This document shows positions 1-11,984 of a DNA stretch of 64,000 bases, one piece after another; positions within the stretch are counted from its first letter, which is position 1; each line of letters opens with the position of its first letter. Source of the stretch: Epinephelus fuscoguttatus (taxonomy: Eukaryota; Chordata; Actinopteri; Perciformes; Serranidae); the NCBI RefSeq assembly GCF_011397635.1, contig NC_064764.1:37546777-37610776 (forward strand), in the 5' to 3' direction. Position numbers and translations under genes: made by a program. The notes beneath the pieces were generated by a model. That model saw nothing but the letters and a program-made list of their open reading frames with translations. It had not been told where the DNA came from and made no database searches.

Positions 1-220
1 AGCTACTGAAGACCGAGTGGCTGCAACCGTCACTAATGCTAGTGTAGTTCCTCAGGGATTTAAGTTGTTATTACTTTAATCTTGACACTATAACCTGTGA
101 CAACACATTAGCTAAGGGTGTAAGGACTGTAACTGTTGGTAGCTCTTGTTGATTTTGTTTAAATATGTTGAATTATAATGTTATGGGTTATTGTTTGTTG
201 GACGATTGAGCTAAGCTAAC

Positions 221-258
221 TGACGCTAGCGTCAACTGTCACTTGTTGCCATAGCAAC
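221..258. promoter_or_regulatory. Candidate RFX X-box beside a CRE-like palindrome
   Basis: Positions 245-258 read GTTGCCATAGCAAC, a full inverted-repeat X-box of the kind bound by RFX transcription factors. Eleven bases upstream, 221-234 is a perfect 14-bp palindrome, TGACGCTAGCGTCA, whose halves are CRE/ATF-like TGACG sites. X-box plus CRE-like spacing is known from RFX-controlled promoters. No gene start is visible within 1.5 kb, so any target would lie outside the window or be distal. The function is inferred from motifs only. Confidence 0.4.
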
Positions 259-386
259 GGTAAACATTCACATACAAGCTAAGAGCAGAGTGTAGAATCA
301 AGCTTCATTGTAAATATAGTTAAGATACATTGTATTTAACACAGTATGTGGGATTTTAGTAGTTAGTAAACTTTTAGAAAAGAGCT

Positions 387-625
387 AGGCCTATTTACCA
401 TCGCTCTGACGTCAAACAAGGGCGTCAGGTAATAAAATACTGCAGTTATCCTTTCTACACGCAACCGCTGGCACCGGAGTTTTCCAAAAACTTCACCCTG
501 GACTCCGGTTTCAAAGAAACGCGGTTTCGGGTGCCCAAAAGTGCGGTTGCGTGTGGCGAAACAGCCAAATCGCATAGAATAATACACAGTTTCAGAAGTA
601 CACGGGTCCGTGTGGACTAGGCCTT
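387..625. mobile_element. Degraded miniature transposon, same family as 50751-51384
   Basis: The segment runs from AGGCCTATTTAC to a right end GTGTGGACTAGGCC followed by TTA. Its inside matches the element at 50751-51384 in reverse orientation. Conceptual translations of the two share a pattern (RFG-FxTR--RFG---RFE-G-Q---FxK-xR-R), which reflects shared DNA and not a gene. The left end is decayed. A PIF/Harbinger-type origin is inferred from the TTA flank of the better copy. Confidence 0.45.
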
Positions 626-2006
626 AGACAACTTTTACCAGGGTGTTGTTAGGGCTCTGGTTTGTTCACAGTCATTATTAGGAAAGGCCAGTTTAAGCAA
701 ATTTCAGAGCTTTGTAAATACTCTGACTCCTGAAACCTTGAGCCCTGCTGTGTCAAAACTCCCAAATCCTTCAAACTGATAGTTTAATGTACTTTATGAA
801 ACTGAATTAATTAAACGGCTATCATTTTTCCTTTTTTATGGTGCCCCACACGGTGAGTTCATGTAAATTAAATCATATTATTCTATTTCATTAATAGTTA
901 TCATAATTATTTCTTATAGCCATTTTAATACTTTCAACTATGTGTTCCCAACATTAGCATTCAAAGACATGGTCTTTTAATGATATAGTACAGAATAACA
1001 ATCAACATTAATAATCAGGGAAGACATTTAGCCTACATTTTAGTTGATGGGAGGAGGTTAGGGACCTGGATCATGAATAGGGGGACACTGGCCCAAAAAT
1101 AGGTTAAAACCACTGTTCTACATTATGTCATCCTAATAATAAAAAAAAAAAAATCTTCCAACCAACATATTAAATCATTTGTGCTTTCTGGTGTCCTAGC
1201 TCTGACAGAGCACCATTATTATTGTGGAGGTTATGTCAATCTTACGTAGCACATAGCCAAGATAACTGCTGGGAAAAATATATTTTTATGCCTCTCCAGT
1301 AAAGTTCAGTCCGTGCACCAGGTGTTACAGTATACAGTGTTCATTATGAGCACTACATTGTAAAATATATAGAATAACGTCAACATTTGAAATCCTTTAT
1401 TGCCATGTTAATAACATGGTCATGAAGTTATAAGACACATCAACAACAACGAGATGAACAAAACAGTGAAAACTGACAAGATAAAAACTAATGGAGTAAG
1501 GGAGCAGAGTTAAATACAATCAGGGTCTACTGTGGGATAAATGTATGATTTCAGAAATTATTTAAAATAAAATACAGAGTCAGCTGAGGGAATGTCCTCT
1601 GAGAGATTGTTCCAGGGGCTCTCACAGCTCACAGGGACTCTAACGTTCAGTAGTGACACAAGTAAAAACCCATGCAGTGCATCAAAAGTCAGTGGTTAAT
1701 AACCTCTTTAAACACAATCTATAAACAGTGTAAAGAGGCAACAGCAGGTGTAATGTGATTCTATCTCTTAGTTCTACTATTTATATACTTCAGCAATAGA
1801 CCGAGAAAACTAATAATGGACATAATAAATAGGGTTCTGCATTTGTACAGTAAATTCAAAGCAGTACGACAGTAATGAAACACTGAGAATGAAACTACTA
1901 AAATGTATCAGTCATCACATTGTTGAAGCTGACAGTGCTCATTACTGTGTATTATTTAGCAAATCAAGTCCAATTGTAGTCTTTTTTGAAGAAGAAATTT
2001 ATGTTG
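626..2006. other. Intergenic DNA, no gene seen
   Basis: AT-rich sequence with a short poly-A run near 1140 and no open frame, RNA gene or clear repeat end that I recognise. The last part lies downstream of the minus-strand olfactory receptor and probably includes its 3' untranslated region. No strong polyadenylation signal could be assigned. Confidence 0.5.
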
Positions 2007-2939
2007 TTAACATGAGTTAACCTTGCCTTGACATAACAACTGCCTGAGGTGTTTTGAAATTTCTTTCATTTTTAGTCCATATATGATTGGATTAACAAGC
2101 GGATGATACAAAACCAGCTGTAAAGTCATTATTAAATTTGCAAGTTTTGGAATATCATATTTCAGTCTAACTATAGTTACATCATATGTGCACAGCAAGG
2201 AGAAGTTGATCAAAACCAACAGGTGAGGTAAACAGGTCTCTGCAGCTTTTTTCCTGACTTTTCTGCAACTTCGATAGGTTATTCTGAATATTGTTGCATA
2301 TGTAAAAAGAATGAAGAGCATTGGAAATAATGCAACACTGAGCAAAATGACCACACCAAATATAGACAGTGCTCTTGACCCGCTGCAATGAAGTCTGTAA
2401 ACAAAGTTATTGCAAAAAATTGCTCTCACAGTAAATCTGCAGAGCTTTACATGAATGTTTACCACCGCTGATGCCACAAGCTGACAAGCAGGAACAAACC
2501 AAGCTAAAGCCAGAAAGATACAGACAGTTGTTTTTCTCATGATAGTTGGATATTGCAGAGGTTTACATATAGACACATACCTGTCATAGGCCATGGCTGA
2601 CAACAGTAAGAACTCTGCACCGCCTAAAGCATAAAACAGAAAACCCTGAAAGATACAGGCTGAATAAGGTATGATTTGTTTTTCAGATAAAAAGTCAATC
2701 AGAAGCTTTGGGTAAATAGCAGTGCTGAAAAGAACAGAGTTGATTAACAAAGCTGCAATGAAAACGTACATAGGCTCATGGAGGTTTCGGTGAATCACAA
2801 TAAGATACACAATAGTAGAATTACTGCAGATTACTAAAATGTATGCTATAAACATGATCATAAAATAAAGGAATCTGTATTTGTGAACTTCCACATGTCC
2901 ACCTAGAGTTATATATGTTACGTTTATTTCTTCATCCAT
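2007..2939 (-). CDS. Olfactory receptor, teleost type, intact single-exon GPCR
   Basis: This is an odorant-binding rhodopsin-class GPCR of olfactory sensory neuron membranes. The frame is open over 310 codons from the ATG at 2939; an ATG four codons upstream (2951) is in frame and would give 314. I prefer 2939 because fish receptors usually start a few residues before the first N-glycosylation site, here NVT about residue 6 of this start. Seven hydrophobic segments can be drawn. Family motifs are LHEPMY after TM1, MAYDRYVSICKPLQYP at the end of TM3, KAAETCLPHL at the start of TM6 and NPIIYGLK in TM7. The extracellular loop 1 cysteine (SACIFQG) and several extracellular loop 2 cysteines are present. 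The frame is uninterrupted, as usual for these genes, and no second receptor is in the window. The exact subfamily is uncertain; the receptor family is not. Confidence 0.93.
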   Translation of the reverse strand: MDEEINVTYITLGGHVEVHKYRFLYFMIMFIAYILVICSNSTIVYLIVIHRNLHEPMYVFIAALLINSVLFSTAIYPKLLIDFLSEKQIIPYSACIFQGFLFYALGGAEFLLLSAMAYDRYVSICKPLQYPTIMRKTTVCIFLALAWFVPACQLVASAVVNIHVKLCRFTVRAIFCNNFVYRLHCSGSRALSIFGVVILLSVALFPMLFILFTYATIFRITYRSCRKVRKKAAETCLPHLLVLINFSLLCTYDVTIVRLKYDIPKLANLIMTLQLVLYHPLVNPIIYGLKMKEISKHLRQLLCQGKVNSC

Positions 2940-2951
2940 AAAGATTGTCAA

Positions 2952-3399
2952 AAATCAACCCACTTAAAAAGGCAGATAAAACGATTTAACAATCACCCTG
3001 TATTTCAATGTGTTATTCAATCATAGCTCTGATTTAACTGTGTTCTCCTCTATACTCCCAGGTTGAATTTGTGACATGTTTATATCACACTGCTTCATCC
3101 TCCATGGATCTCATTAAACCCTTCATCAAGGAAACAGCAACATGTGACAAACTTTGTCAAAGTCTGGATCCCAGAATTCAGAGGCCTTATGTCAGAGGCC
3201 ATATTTTTTGAGTGTTTTAGCACACGTGCTAATTCACAACACTTGTCCACAGGAGACTTTTGAAATGATAATAATAATAAAAGAGAAAAGAAAAAAAATT
3301 GCAGTGTACAGTAACATTAAAACAGTAAAAGAGAAGCAATTGTTAGGATTAAATACATACATTAGCTACAAAGCAAAGGCAACATGATCAAGCAATCAA
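2952..3399. other. Upstream of the olfactory receptor, no gene seen
   Basis: This is non-coding sequence 5' of the minus-strand receptor and should contain its promoter. I see no decisive O/E-like or homeodomain cluster. The short open frames here have no recognisable protein content. Confidence 0.4.
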
Positions 3400-5840
3400 C
3401 CAGTTAAAACTATTCATGTGAGCACTTTTGATTTTGGCCATTGTTTGAGTCTTTTGTTAAAAGCATTACTGTTGGTCTCTAATTTTAGATTAGTGGGTAG
3501 AGAGTTCCAAAGTTTTGCCCCCTTTACAGAAAAAGCAGACTGACAGAATGAAGTCTTGAATCTTGGGACAAGACAATCACCACTGGTGGAGGCTCGTGTG
3601 GTCGCTCTGTGAGAGCTCTAACGATGGCCAGTTCAGAAAACAGTACTGACACATGATTATTTAGACATTTAATAAACAATTTAAGAGTACTAACATTCAT
3701 AAAATTTTCAAAGGTGAGAAGGTTGTGTTTTCTTGAAATGCAGCCGTGATGCCATCTCATTGGTTTCCGGTCCATGAGTTTTATTGCCTGCTTGTATATT
3801 GAGATTATAGGTTTTAATGTGGTTGAAGAAGCTTGTGACCATGATGTGAGGCAATATGACAAATGAGAAAAAATCATTGCATGCATGTACAGTTTTGCAG
3901 CTTGATGTGACAGGTTCCTTCTAATAAAACAAAAGCAGTTAAGATTTGGTCTAACCTTGTTACAGATGTACTTAACCTGACTATCAAACTTTAAGTTCTT
4001 GTCCAAGATGATGCCTAGGTACTTGACTGCATTCACTTCATCAATGATTTCCTTCTTAATCCTGACCTCAAATACATCATATGCGGGTCTATTACGCGTG
4101 GAGAAGCACATGGATACAGTTTTTTAACATTAAGAGTTAGATGGGATAACTCAAGCCATTCAGAGATGTTCAATAAAGCCTGCGTCAGATGCTCACCTGC
4201 CAGGCTGGGTGTTTTAGTGGACACATGGATGACCATGTCATCAGCCTACTAGCTGATCTATCTAGCAGTTGACATCTGGACAGCAGCTTGGTAGGTCATA
4301 TACACTGTGAACAACAATGGACCAAGAACAGACCCTTGCGGTACTCCCATGCTGTTTGCATTCATATGTGACTTCACCCCATTGACCCTGACACATTGCT
4401 CTCTCCCCCCCAGATATGATTTGAGCCACTTCAGAGCCTCAGGTGACATTTTGAATTGATTTAGTTTATTAAGTAGGATACTGTGGTTAACAGTGTCAAA
4501 GGCCTTTTTTTAGATCCAAGAACACTGCTCCTACAACATTTCTTTTATCCAGAGAGGCTTTGATCTTCTCAAGCAGATAACAGTTTGTTGTTTCTGTGGA
4601 ATATTTTTGTCTAAATCCAAACTGCTGTGGATGAAGCAGTTGGTTAGAGTCTAACATCAGATTTCCACTGGATACGTGTCCGTTGTGGAACGGCAGCGCT
4701 GGTTATCTGCTGCGTGCTCCGCCGTCCGTCAATACCCACCGGCTGCATTTGCTGTGCGGAGCGGTGCAGCTCCGCCGGAAGACATCTCGGTGCACTGCCA
4801 TGATTAACATCTCCTCGTCCATGGTGTCAACAGGGTGAAATGACGTCTGAAAACCTCTGATCTGTTGACTTCAGGCCTGCCTCTGCCCATTATAACGTTT
4901 TCAAGGTGTAGTGCAGGGAAATATGATCCACCGTGAACACTGTGTATTTTATTTTGAATCAACCGGATATTTTATTTCGTTTCTGTGCACGACTTCCTGC
5001 CCTGCACGATTTGCTCTCTGCTAAATTGCTGCGTTGTGCTCCGGCGTCCGGCAAAAATAGAAGTCCTGCGTATCTGCTGCGGGGGGCTCCGGAGCGCCGC
5101 AGCTGAAACGGAGACGGAACACAGCACAGCCACAGCCGGTGGAAACACACACATTGACAAGAATTGAATCCTATCGTCTTCGCTCCGGCAGCGGAGACGC
5201 AACCAACACGCATCCGGAAATAGGCTGTAAGTGTTTCATTAACTGTTCAGCTACAATCTTCTCCAGAACTTTTTAGACTACAGGGAGGATGGCAATAGGC
5301 CTGTAAGTACTTGCTAAGTATTTGTCTTCTGATTTATAAACTGGGGTAATTATTGCAGTTTTCCAACTTTCTGGGAAGATTTTTGTTTGTATTGGCAGGT
5401 TTACTAAGTAGGTAATTGGCTTCAACAGACAGCTCAGATATTTCTTGATAAATGCAGCATTTAAGTTATGGATATGCTTAGACATAGAGTTACTCATGTT
5501 CGCAATAACTTTATCATGGGATACCTCTTTATTGTAAAAGGAGTCTGTGTGATCATGCTCAAATTCTTCAGGAGATGACTCAGTAGATTTAAAATTACTT
5601 GCTAATTCTTGTACAGAGTCAATAAAAAAAACTATTAAAACCATTTGCAATAGACTCATTACTATCAATAATTTTATCACAGACTTTGAGGCAGTTTATT
5701 TTAGGGTGCTTTTGCTTACTTGAGTAGGTTAGTCTATTTATATGTCGCCACAGTTTAAAACTGCTGCCATTGGCCTCTTCAATGAGTTTGGTGAAATGAT
5801 TAGTCTTAGCTTTCATAATGTTTTCATCCAAAATGTGTGG
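3400..5840 (-). mobile_element. Broken LINE (Rex/L2/CR1-like non-LTR retrotransposon), reverse-transcriptase part
   Basis: Minus-strand frames spell a non-LTR reverse transcriptase in order from right to left. An N-terminal region (FTKLIEEANGSSFKLWRHIN, about 5830-5700) is followed by RT core motif FPESWKTAIITPVYKSED (about 5380), then SYLGGREQCVRVNGVKS and GVPQGSVLGPLLFTVYM (about 4400-4300). After these come a decayed catalytic region followed by DMVIHVSTKTPS (about 4230), and VKYLGIILDKNLKFDSQVK with a C-terminal tail to about 3530. The catalytic aspartate box is not intact, and several frameshifts and stops separate the pieces. A foreign 0.56 kb segment splits it at 4664-5224. It is a dead copy. 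The clade is assigned from motif resemblance only. Confidence 0.85.
4664..5224. mobile_element. Non-autonomous DNA transposon inserted in the LINE
   Basis: The LINE frame stops matching at about 4663 and resumes at about 5225. The 561-bp insert is much richer in GC than the LINE. Its ends are imperfect inverted repeats: ATTTCC-(ACT)GGATACGTG on the left against the reverse complement of CACGCATCCGGAAAT on the right. The interior has several CTGCGG/CCGCAG-type inverted blocks. No transposase is present. I could not fix a target-site duplication, so the superfamily is open. Confidence 0.65.
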
Positions 5841-7325
5841 ACACTCTACTAATTAAATGAGTAAAGAGACCGAGCAACAATTATCAGATTTATCTGAAGA
5901 AAAAAAAAATAGTAATGCAAATAATTATAGCAGAATGCACAGTACCAGTACAAACAGCTCACAGTAAATGATACCAATATGTACAGTATCAGTACAAACA
6001 ACAGTAGACACAGTGGAATTATACCAATATGCACATGTAAGCAGTCCCCATTCTAGAATAAACGCTACCGTATGGAAACCATGCAGCCGGTTGGAGCTCA
6101 AATTGAATGAGAAACAAAGTCCAGTGTTCACTGGACAGAAGGAAGGGAGGGGGGTATCGCTGTCCGAGGGCTGCTGTAGAATGGCAACCAGGATGTCAGC
6201 CGACCAACACTCGCTACCCGCTCCCTGGTTGCGGCGATTTGCGATGCTGGCCAGCTAGGAATGAACTAGCAGCCAGTACAGTCCAGTCCTCTCTGGTCTA
6301 GCTAACATTTAGCCGTGTTACTTACTGATCCATTAGAAAGAAAGCTAGCTGGACATGGGTTTTGAAGCCTCTTTGGTCACGGAGCTCCCTCCATCTCTTG
6401 AACGCCTGACTGAGGTTTACTCTTGTTTTTCTTCTTCTCCTTTTTGCTCTTCTTTGCCTCCTCACACAGAGGAGCTCCTTTTCTTTTGGGAGGCCGTTTT
6501 TCACTTGTCTCCAAACTTTGTCCGTCTGCCATTTTGTTCGTGACTCAACTATCTCATGCCCAACTCCTCATAAGGACCAGCTCCAGTCCCTGATTGGCTG
6601 ACTGACCAGTTTCGCAATACATGATGTGCAGATTTTTTCTGCAAAACTTTGGCACCAGTGGCAGAAGCTTATTACACAGATTGCAGAGCCACTAAGTAAC
6701 CTATGTAAATGCTGATAGTCTGATTTTACTGTGGCCACTGCCCTGTGCAACCCACATTATTTTCATAATGATATATATAGGAAAAGATGCTGTCTGTTGC
6801 CTCTTTAAACAACAACCGTACAGCATTTTAATTATTTTCAACATTTATAGTTTTTGAAAGTGACTATATTTCCTTAACTGAGTGGTCCCTCCTTCATACC
6901 GTGTCACATAGTGCTTTTACATTTGATATGGGTGCACAGACTGCACCAGTATTACAATCATATTTAGAATTACACTACTATCTGCAATGTTCCTTTGTTT
7001 AATTTTGACCATTGACTCCATACTATATACCTTGCCATCTGAAAGTGACTTAACCAGCTGATGTTACGCAACAACCAATGGGAGATCCATGAAGACTAAT
7101 GAGCTAAGTTACATCTAGCTGACTAACCTTAACTCAGTCTATGGTTAGCACATTGGCACCCCCTACATACTTTTCGCTAGTAGAAAGTTTTCTGTATTAG
7201 TACATCTTATATTGTTGGGAAAATCAACAATATTTGTCAGTGTGCATAAGTTAATATCATTGATCATGTCATATGATGAAGTAATTTGGCAAACTAGCCA
7301 GCTGACACATCAACTGCAAGAGAAG
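5841..7325. other. Non-coding stretch, no feature recognised
   Basis: The stretch has mixed composition. Open frames on both strands are under 100 codons and show no domain. There is a short stretch of reiterated CAGTACAAAC/ATACCAATATG words at 5935-6030. Nothing else is supportable. Confidence 0.4.
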
Positions 7326-7329
7326 TTTG

Positions 7330-7700
7330 GTAGTGAAAATGACATTGGTTACTTTGATCCTGGGAGCTGTGTTGTCTGGGGCTCCAGGTAGGGTCTTCCA
7401 AGGCAAAGTGCTCCCAGGGGAGGGGCCAGACCGATTCAAGAAGACCTCGATGACACAGCACATTCAGGAAAAGAGTACATCACCCGATATGGGGACAAAG
7501 GGGCCCCCCCTCTGGAGCCAGACGTGGGGGGGATCCTCGTCTGGCAGCCAGGCCTTGGGCCATGAATGACATGGAGCCACTGACCTGTGGGCCCAACGCC
7601 TGCAGGGACTGGCATTGGGGCTGGGTGCATTGTGTGCCAGGCAGCAGGCAGGGGCAGGGACCCAGGCATGCAGACCCCAGGTGTCACAGACTGACCCACT
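7330..7700. repeat. GC-rich block, probably a fragment of an interspersed repeat
   Basis: There is a sharp rise in GC content against AT-rich surroundings, with runs such as GGGGCCCCCCC (about 7500). Short frames are Gly/Pro/Ser/Trp-rich and broken. The abrupt edges suggest an inserted element, but I do not recognise ends or a coding domain. It could also be a small CpG-rich non-repeat segment. Confidence 0.35.
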
Positions 7701-8654
7701 TTAAACCTGCAATATCTGTTTTGTATGCAGGCGGGAGCTGTGTGGTCTCCTGGTTACAGCGGCTCAAACACACTTGAGCCAAATCAATCAATCATCATGT
7801 CAACATGAATTTATCATACTGCTTTCATCTGTTTTATCAATAACCTAATTTAACAACTTGTGATAATAGGACTGCACTGTTATGATTTTTAACAAATGTA
7901 GTGACATATTTCAGTGTTGTGGAAAATGGCTAAACGTGCCCACGCTAGCACACGTCACAGGTCGTCAGAGGTTGCTCAGCCCTGGATGACATATTTGCGC
8001 CTGTCATGAAATGAGGCCTGATTTCCACTCTGCGTGAAAAAACTAACGTAACCTAGTCGCAGCAGTGAGTTTTAAAATCCTGTCTGCTAGTTATTATAAA
8101 CCACTGTGTACTGTTTATGTTTCTGTTAAGCCCTCTGACGCACAGATATTTCACTAAAACAGGACTTCCTGGATTTAATGTCCCAGTAATACAACTCCAC
8201 CAACGCAGTCCTCTGATGAAGTTTCTCTTTATGCTCCTTACGTACTTATTTTCCATTCATACTTCCTATTTCATCTAATTTGTTACTCAGTAACAATGAT
8301 GCGGCCTTCTGTTTTTCACTGCTTAAAATCTAAAACATACCACGATATAACGGCATTTCATTAATATAATTCATAGGTTGCACCATCATTTGTGATTCAC
8401 ACCTCCTCTTGTGTTCCATGTATGTATGTACTGTTTCTGTTTTTACTTTATTTCACGATATAAAGAACATTGCATTCTCCATTCCTGTAAAATCCCATGT
8501 GGATTAAGCAGAGACTTTTATTTTGTAGGCTATAGAATGACATTGTGAAATGTGAAATGACGTACACCACAAATTTTACTCTTACAGGAGATCAAAGAGG
8601 TCAAAATATGGTGACAAAAACAAAAGAAAATGCGTCTTAAAGGTGATTTCAGAC

Positions 8655-8697
<43 letters not shown>

Positions 8698-9689
8698 CTC
8701 CAATTAGTAATGATGCAACTATTTAGATAATAACAATATGCTGTCTGCAGAAGGCCACAGCTGATGTAAGGACACTGTAATGAGGGTCATTAGCGTGCAG
8801 CCTCATCTGCGGTGGCAGCCTCAGGGGAGCGGCCTGACTGCAGCCAGCTAATACAAACAGCTAATTATGACCCAGTGGTCACAGTGTGGCGGCCTCACAG
8901 GACCTCTGCCATCAGAAACACACATCACACATCACAAACACACCAAAACACTTTGACAGTAACAAGTACTAAAGTTAGTATCACAGTCATTATGTCAGAT
9001 GGTCAACAGGTCATTATCTGTTTGTCCTCTGAGAGCAATTAAACACTTCGACACAACTTCAGCCTGTTTACAAACACTGTTCAACAGCAAGATAATATGA
9101 TATAAATAATTTGGTCAAATATAACATTTGGAAAGCATTAACTGTTTGTTTTGTTTTTTAAACAATCTACAAAGTTAAATGAATAAAGTGAATGTGAATG
9201 CCTTTATTTCGGTGATTATTTATTGTTGTAGTTATCATTGTTGGTAGACGAACACTTTTAGGGGGATATATTGTTATCTTAGAGAGCAACCTAGTCTCAC
9301 TTCGAAGTTGTTGAATACTGGCCCTTTGGCAGTGACTTCTGGCATCAAACACAAAAGAGTCTTGGTGGTGAATAGGTCCAACAACCACTGACTTTCACTC
9401 AGGAGGCTGATGTCCACTTCCTGCATGATTATAAAGCCAAACCCTGATCTTTTTTTTTCTTTCTAAACCTAAACCTAACCTTGTGCATATGTTGTTGAAG
9501 GAAAAAAGGAAAAAGAGACTGTATGCAAACTGTAAATTTCCTGTGAAAAAACAGAAGTGAATTTTGACAGAAGACAATGCATGTAACAGGCTGAAGTTGA
9601 CACGCCGTCCCAGAACGTCAACAACCAACACACCCAGGGTACCTTGGACGTCATATGTCATTGTGTAAAGTCCATGACCAAACGTTGAT
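7701..9689. other. Non-coding stretch with one (TG)20 microsatellite
   Basis: A pure TG dinucleotide run occupies 8657-8696. Otherwise there are no coding or RNA features. Short frames at 8812-9042 and 9395-9661 look random. Confidence 0.5.
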
Positions 9690-10135
9690 ATGTGACGAGG
9701 TCAGAGTGAGGATGTGGTGTAAAATGACCTGTTTATCTACATAGGGAGAAAGTCCTCATCTACAAAGGTCACCATGTTGAACTGTTTCAACAGAAGCCCA
9801 GAACGGACAAACCAAGCACCGGCTCTAGATAGGGACATTCATGTTTTCACATTGACCACTGTAGTTAGCAGCCCCTCTGTGCTGAGCAGTGTCAGAAAAA
9901 CACTGATTTTTATCATGAAACTGATTTAACTGTGGGGGTTTTTTTTTGTTTTTTGTACCGGTTTAAATCAGCTGGTCTGTTTTGGAGAGGAAGAGACCTC
10001 TGTGGATAATTCAGCTCCTGAACAATGAACATTAAAGGAATTCTAACCAGAAGAAGTGTCAGCTGGTTTCAATGTGCAATCCTCACCACTAGACGCCATA
10101 TCCCTCATAATCCTACGCACTGCTCCTTTAAGCCT
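9690..10135 (+). repeat. Dispersed repeat copy 1 (GGACAAACCAA-core family)
   Basis: The copy contains ATCTACATAGGGAG, CCCAGAACGGACAAACCAA, GGTTTAAATCAGCTGGTCTG and GTGGATAATTCAGCTCCTGA. The same ordered words occur at 16165-16480, partly at 26605-26950, and inverted at 17700-17830. The right end, TCCTACGCACTGCTCCTTTAA, is a terminal inverted repeat type seen also at the 26.6 kb copy. It is a non-autonomous element with no coding capacity. Confidence 0.7.
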
Positions 10136-10505
10136 GGTATACACTGTGTGATTTTGGGCTGTCCCAGATGAAAGAGAACCAACATTACAGTAACATGGTG
10201 ATATCTTCGGTTGCGGCTCTAAAGCGGTGGTCCTACATCACACAGTGAGAGAGGTTCAAGGACGGATGTTTTGGGTTGACCATCTCACTGTGTGACTGCT
10301 GTTACCATCTACGTCTACTGACCAACCAATAGAAATGAAGCATGAAATGACACGCTGATCAGCATGACAATGCTCAATGCTAGTAGATGCTAATAAATAC
10401 ACTTCGAGTTCTTGTTGAAAAACTGGGATGTCAAGTTGGCCTCTTTCCCCCGACCATGACCGCATCCACGTTCTCCTCCTCCTCTTCAGACCTTTTCACA
10501 CATAA

Positions 10506-11360
10506 CAGGCCCGTTTCCACTGAAGAAGTTCCTGGTACTATTTGGGGGGCGGGAACTACTACAGGAACGTTCTCTCGCTCGGCCCTCTCAACCGCCTTGT
10601 CTCCGCTGAGAGAGCGGAGTAGGAGGAAGGTTCCTGTAAAGTTACCGGGCTCTAGATGTGACGTAATCGTTGCACAACCATTTTGACCGGGGCGACGTAG
10701 GGGAGTAGGGATGCTGTTAGTCGTTAGCCGATAGGGGTGTCTGTAATTACTCATTAAACTCACAAAGTGGCCCGTGAAAAAAATATTTTTTCCAGCAGAT
10801 GTCTTAGTTACAACATGACTGAGCTAACTGGAGTAGTTTCATGTCGTATCCGACAACGGGAGGCTTTTAACAGATGACATCCTGATGTTAGCTTTGCTGC
10901 TGCTGTTAGCTGTCACTGTCAGCTGATGCTTTCTAGACATCGTGATTTCCCAAAACTGAATAAATACCACACATAGCAACACAAAACTGCTTCGCTAGCT
11001 CAATCATGTTGTAACTAAGATATCCGCTGGAAAAAAATATGTTTTTCACGGACCGGTTATTGAGTTTGTTTACATGGCGGTGGAAGCTATGAACGAGCTA
11101 ACCCTCGTCCGCTGAGTTTTAAAAATGCCGGCTATTTTGTTGCTTTCTGTTGACGTCACATTCCGCCTTGAGTATATCCAATCAGCACCATGTAAACCCC
11201 AAGTCGGGGCTGTTCTGAGTACCTACTCCGAGGCAGGGACTTGTTTAGCCCCTGTAAAAGGGGCTCTGTCCTTCGGGGGTGGTTCCTGCGGTGGAGACAC
11301 GCACCAACGGCCCCGGCCCCGTAAAATTACCCTGAAGTTCCTGCGGTGGAAATGGGCCTA
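10506..11360. mobile_element. Miniature DNA transposon, CAGGCCCGTTTCCACTG ends
   Basis: The left end CAGGCCCGTTTCCACTGAAG and the reverse complement of the right end, TAGGCCCATTTCCACCGCAG, are inverted repeats. They continue inward as AAGTTCC-type blocks. The 855 bp hold no transposase. TAA stands next to both ends, which would fit a three-base target duplication, but two extra bases on the left make this uncertain. Internal frames (10431-10763, 11125-11361) are by-products of the ends. Confidence 0.7.
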
Positions 11361-11984
11361 AAGCCACTATAGCAAGCGCTGGATTCATGTTTTCATTTTC
11401 TCTTACCACTACAGCAGCGGCATAGACGGATGGCGCTCGCTAATGACGTTTTGTTCTTGTGTATTAACATCGATGAACGTACGTTGTAGCCTGTGATTCA
11501 GTAGGCGCTGTCATCGTGCAGTCTGTTGTACCCGAGTTTATTTGAAGTCTGTAGGAGGCTTTAATCTGCAAAAAGAAACATTTAAGAAACACTTTGTAAC
11601 TTTGAAATAAGATGTAACGTAACAATTACTATTTCTCCTACAAATAAAAAGTTTAATGAATTAAGAAATATCATCACATTCAATATCATCACGGCTGGGA
11701 TTCGGTAGTAGACATGAAGCCACAGACCGAAGATAATTACAGATAAAATAAGTTATGCCTTCAGCGTGGGTATCACACACCGAGGGGCATGAAGAAGCAT
11801 CTGTCTTTGACCTGGGGATTAGCACAAGCTGAAATTGACTAATGCTGTAAAACAGAATATATTTTTACTTCAATGACGTGTGGTTTAAAAGATATCTGCC
11901 AGTCTGAAGCTGCTCAGTGTGATCATGGTCTGCGGTCTCCTCTGCTGTCGTACAGTCTGATGCTGGTGGGCGCATATCCTGTTC
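11361..11984. other. Non-coding stretch, no feature recognised
   Basis: Ordinary AT-rich sequence without open frames of interest or repeat ends that I can identify. Confidence 0.4.

Noticed and set aside
7327-7777. Short Gly/Pro/Trp-rich protein genes
   Set aside because: Broken frames on both strands of a GC-rich, repeat-like block; no start context or domain.
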